A stretch of DNA of 64,000 nt, taken from NCBI GenBank assembly GCA_019633425.1, contig WSUB01000059.1, forward strand, positions 62,001-126,000, written 5' to 3'. The translations under genes and the position numbers were made by a program. This DNA is from Tulasnella sp. 424. Taxonomy: Eukaryota > Basidiomycota > Agaricomycetes > Cantharellales > Tulasnellaceae. Shown here piece by piece: positions 61,294 to 64,000 of this stretch; position 1 is the first letter of the stretch; each line of letters begins with the position of its first letter. A model generated the notes under the pieces. The model was given only the letters and a program-made list of their open reading frames with translations. It did no database searches and had not been told where the DNA came from.

Positions 61294-61730
61294 ACAACGG
61301 GTTAATATGTCTTTCTTTGATGTAGGGGGAATACGATGATGTTTGATATAGCGCGGTGGTTGAGGAGAGGTGGTTCAGTTGGCGAAGAGGAGGGTAACAA
61401 GCGGGTAGGTGGCAGGAAGGGCGAGTGGTAGACAGTCGAAAGGCTTCGATGTTCGCTTCATCACCCTGCGACCGAGACCTTTCGCCATAGAAGGGTAATA
61501 CTCAACCACACCAGCCCACGGGAAAACATGAGGCTATCAGCTAGTATCTGTGGACTTATACCTAAGCTATACGTCGATCTATTTGACTTGGGCCTCCCCG
61601 TTATACCATTCGTGGGGTAGAGAGATGAGGACATTTTCAGCCAATCGGAGAGTTTTGTGCTCATTTCAGAGTCTGGAGAAACCCCACAGGGATTGATTCA
61701 CCCAGCTCGGTAGTCATTCGTGTTTCAGCT
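61294..61730. other. Intergenic, no gene seen
   Basis: Upstream region of the 4E-T-like gene and the likely 3' side of the small minus-strand gene that follows. ORFs are short and domain-free. Confidence 0.4.
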
Positions 61731-62184
61731 CCCCTTGACTGTGGTTTCAAGTGAAGAGGGCGTTAATTTCCTTGTCTGAGTAAAGCGAGCCAACTGAAAT
61801 GGAACCTTGGAAGAACCAATGCGTACAAATCAAATCCGAAAGCTCACGTTTCTCAGCTGGCTTGAGAATACTGAGACAAGAGCTTTTCCTGGAGTATCGA
61901 TCTGGTCGTGGTCCAGAAAATGGTCGGGGTTTCTCTCGTGGAGCACTTTTGCTTCTGAGCGGCCTCCGTTGACCTTAGGACCCAGGCCACCCTTGAAGTA
62001 GTCTAAAATAAAAACCCATATCTGGCATATGCGTGGCTCAAGTTCGTAGTATCATAGCCTAATCTTGGGTGACATTCTGCTTGCAACCTTGTATGTACAG
62101 CCCAGAGGCTCGACATCTCTCGAGGCCTTTCTCAGCTTCCAAGTCTCGAATGCCCAAGGAAGCATTAAATTTTAATTCGAACAT
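61731..62184 (-). CDS. Small hypothetical protein (spliced)
   Basis: Two exons join in phase: 62184-62088 (ATG, MFELKFNASLGIRDLEAEKG...) and 62002-61848 (DYFKGGLGPKVNGGRSEAKV, then NPDHFLDHDQIDTPGKALVS). Together they give 84 residues with coding-like composition, though the donor GTTGCA is weak. A third exon is needed for the stop; one in-phase choice ends EINALFT near 61745, another ends later, so the 5'-most coordinate is approximate. I do not recognise the family. The antisense ORF at this place has no better claim. Confidence 0.35.
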
Positions 62185-63749
62185 TCCAAGTGTTGTACAT
62201 CAAGAGTTTCTTTAGTTCTCGAGAGTTGCATGGAAGCCCTCGGTCGAGACTTGTAAGTTGTGATAGACGACCTGGTGCAGGGTCCAACCTCATAGACCCG
62301 AATTAGCGATGCCCAAGATACCACACGTCGAGCAGTTTCTGAGAGGAGACTAATGAAGCGTCTAATTTAGTATCAGACGCCTGGACAATATGAACGGCAT
62401 TTCACTGCGAAGGACAAGGGGTTTGCCGACGTTTCTCGCGGTTCGCGAGTCGACTGGCTGAACTTTGACAGCACTCCCCAAGAACGCACAGAACAACTAC
62501 CAAACATCCTACAACGCTATCACTGCTTTAAATAACAGGTTCTGCTTATCTGGCTCTCGTAATGGAGAGATTTTATTTATCAAACGTAGACCGTCCGACG
62601 AAACAACCGTGACAACGCAACCAACGATTGTCCGCGGAAACGGTCTTTTGGTACCTTCCGCGGGTGTATTTGCTGTATGTATATTGTCGAGGGTTTATTC
62701 TGAGTTTGATTTTCGCTCATTTTAGAAAGCTGCAAAAATATTTAGTCCGCTAAAACCTTGCACGAATTTCTCCTTCTTGGCGTCAGCCGCCATGAAAAGA
62801 GAATGGTTCTGTCACAAGATAGACCGGATATTGATCAATTATACAATGCTGATCAGAACCCTTCTGTCGTCGAGAAGAGAACCATGTAGCTCGCACCTGT
62901 TCCGTCATCACGACCAACGACTCGCTCCCCGTGGCGCCTAGATCAACCAACGCCTTCGCGTACTCCACTTTCTCACAATCAAACCATCTCATACCGTCCC
63001 AATCGTCGAAATTCTTCTACCTCGTTGCTTCAGATCCCATTGGTGGTGGGGGAAGTTTCTTTCGCTTGATGCCTGGAAAGACTGCGCTACTTATTACCGA
63101 AGGATGATGCCTTGTCCGCTCCAAACTGCTGAGCTTTAGTGGGCGACGGGACTCGTCTACACTGCCACAAGATGACAAGGAACTGGGTTTCCGAAGCTCG
63201 CCTGCCAGACCGAGTCTTGTGCCTCTTGTGAAGGATGATACCGTGGTCAACGTAGGACCGAGCTTCAGCTGGAGATTGGAAAGCTCAAATTCCGTATAAT
63301 GAGCGACAGCGCCTACGACAACTCGATCAAGGAGGACATTAAGAACAAGGTACACCTCTATCGAAAGAATGAAGAGCGCGGTTTGCAAGGTTCGTAAATT
63401 CCTTTGTTTTGAGAAATGCGGTGTGTCTTGTGAGGGTTCCGTTCTTTCGACAGTACATCATTCCCGCTTTGCCGGTATCAATGCGTCCCGACGGCTTATG
63501 TTTCTCTCTTTATACTTGGATTCATGGTCTCCTTCAAATACGGTACCGGTTGCATTTCTGCCTGTAATAGTCCGCCAAATTAAGAAATCGACTCCTTGGT
63601 GTGAGTACTCTCACGCCAGATCAATCGGGTGTATATGTTGAATTGGCTGTGAGTGGTGTGGCCCTCCAGGGGGATGGGTGGAAACGCTGTCGATAGAAGT
63701 TATCGGCGCCGTTTGGGAGACTGGGCAGATAGCTGAAAGGTATCCGTGA
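62185..63749. other. Ambiguous region with exon-like segments on both strands
   Basis: Plus-strand exon-like stretches occur at ~62377-62535 (reading QYERHFTAKDKGFADVSRG) and ~63272-63390 (ELQLEIGKLKFRIMSDSAY). A minus-strand one occurs at ~62995-62880 (DWDGMRWFDCEKVEYAKALV). I could not chain any of them into a gene with a start, valid junctions and a stop. They may be pieces of one or two genes or decayed sequence. Confidence 0.3.
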
Positions 63750-64000
63750 ATGGGAAAGCGGCCCACGAACCTTGCTGTATATTTGATTTCTGCAATTTTC
63801 CTTCTCGGTCTTTGTGTGGTTGCGCACCTTTATCTCGTGGTGCGTGCACGACCGCTGAGACAACTTTCGCGACGATCCCTCAACTTCATCGCACGGACTT
63901 GCCGGGAACATTCTACGAAAGCTAAAAGCGCGCAGCTACAGGACCAAGTCGCCGTGCCCACGGTTAGTCTCACGAAGAAGGGCAGGTATGTCCGGGGTAG
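63750..64000 (+). CDS. N-terminus of a membrane protein, cut by the window end
   Basis: An ATG at 63750 opens a frame that stays open for 83 codons to the last base. It begins MGKRPTNLAV and continues with one clear hydrophobic segment (YLISAIFLLGLCVVAHLYLVV), then a strongly basic stretch (RARPLRQLSRRSLNF). Basic residues on both sides leave the topology open: a signal anchor or a first membrane span. I do not recognise the family from so short a fragment. It is absent from simple ORF lists because it lacks a stop inside the window. Confidence 0.5.
   Translation, partial: MGKRPTNLAVYLISAIFLLGLCVVAHLYLVVRARPLRQLSRRSLNFIARTCREHSTKAKSAQLQDQVAVPTVSLTKKGRYVRG

Overview
The window is nuclear DNA from a filamentous basidiomycete, most likely an Agaricomycete. 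The evidence is intron-dense genes with short GT-AG introns (mostly 45-85 nt), pyrimidine-rich sense-strand flanks, a DUF6699 protein, a kinase-TPR fusion, an F-box/LRR-like protein, a CBM1 mini-protein and a Cln1-type G1 cyclin. The last common rank I would defend is Agaricomycetes. A Ceratobasidium/Tulasnella-like origin is only a guess from the kinase-TPR gene. Nothing prokaryotic, viral or CRISPR-like is present. All exon structures were worked out by eye from reading frame, splice sites and protein-family conservation; no database was searched.

Layout. 1-1067: 3' end of an F-box/LRR-like gene (+). 1570-2755: exosome subunit RRP42 (+). 3024-3745: a Mim2-like mitochondrial import protein and a small orphan ORF (-), divergent from a DUF6699 protein (+, 3919-6041). 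6238-6913: antibiotic-biosynthesis-monooxygenase-fold protein (-). 7497-12557: Sec7-PH Arf GEF (-). 13460-15069: PPZ-type phosphatase (-). 15531-16287: ribosomal protein RPS11 (-). 17916-20576: kinase-TPR fusion (+). 21515-23148: disordered basic, probably nuclear protein (+). 24.4-27.9 kb: two decayed relics and one intact small secreted CBM1 gene (+). 28475-29140: spliceosomal SmD2 (-). 29647-31671: conserved fungal protein of unknown role (-). 32714-33617: dihydrofolate reductase (+). 33.6-41.7 kb: gene-poor, holding a triplicated tandem unit at 37.4-38.96 kb. 41730-44251: G1 cyclin (-). 44.3-57.2 kb: a 13-kb stretch in which I can support no gene. 57229-61293: large eIF4E-binding (4E-T-like) protein (-). 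61.7-62.2 kb: a small hypothetical gene (-). 63750-64000: the first exon of a membrane protein running off the window (+).

Most genes are housekeeping: RNA decay, splicing, translation and its control, folate, cell cycle, phosphatase and Arf signalling, mitochondrial import. They are unrelated in pathway and show no operon-like logic. The accessory interest is concentrated in 17-28 kb: a kinase fused to TPR repeats, a dispersed ~250-bp repeat present three times (17.0, 25.0 and 26.8 kb), and a CBM1 mini-gene with two degenerate copies beside it. Two other points deserve a second look. One is the long non-coding span upstream of the G1 cyclin. The other is the array of three ~490-bp tandem units, which keep the same short reading frame. 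I found no convincing multi-gene undescribed system; the CBM1 family with its repeat is the closest candidate.
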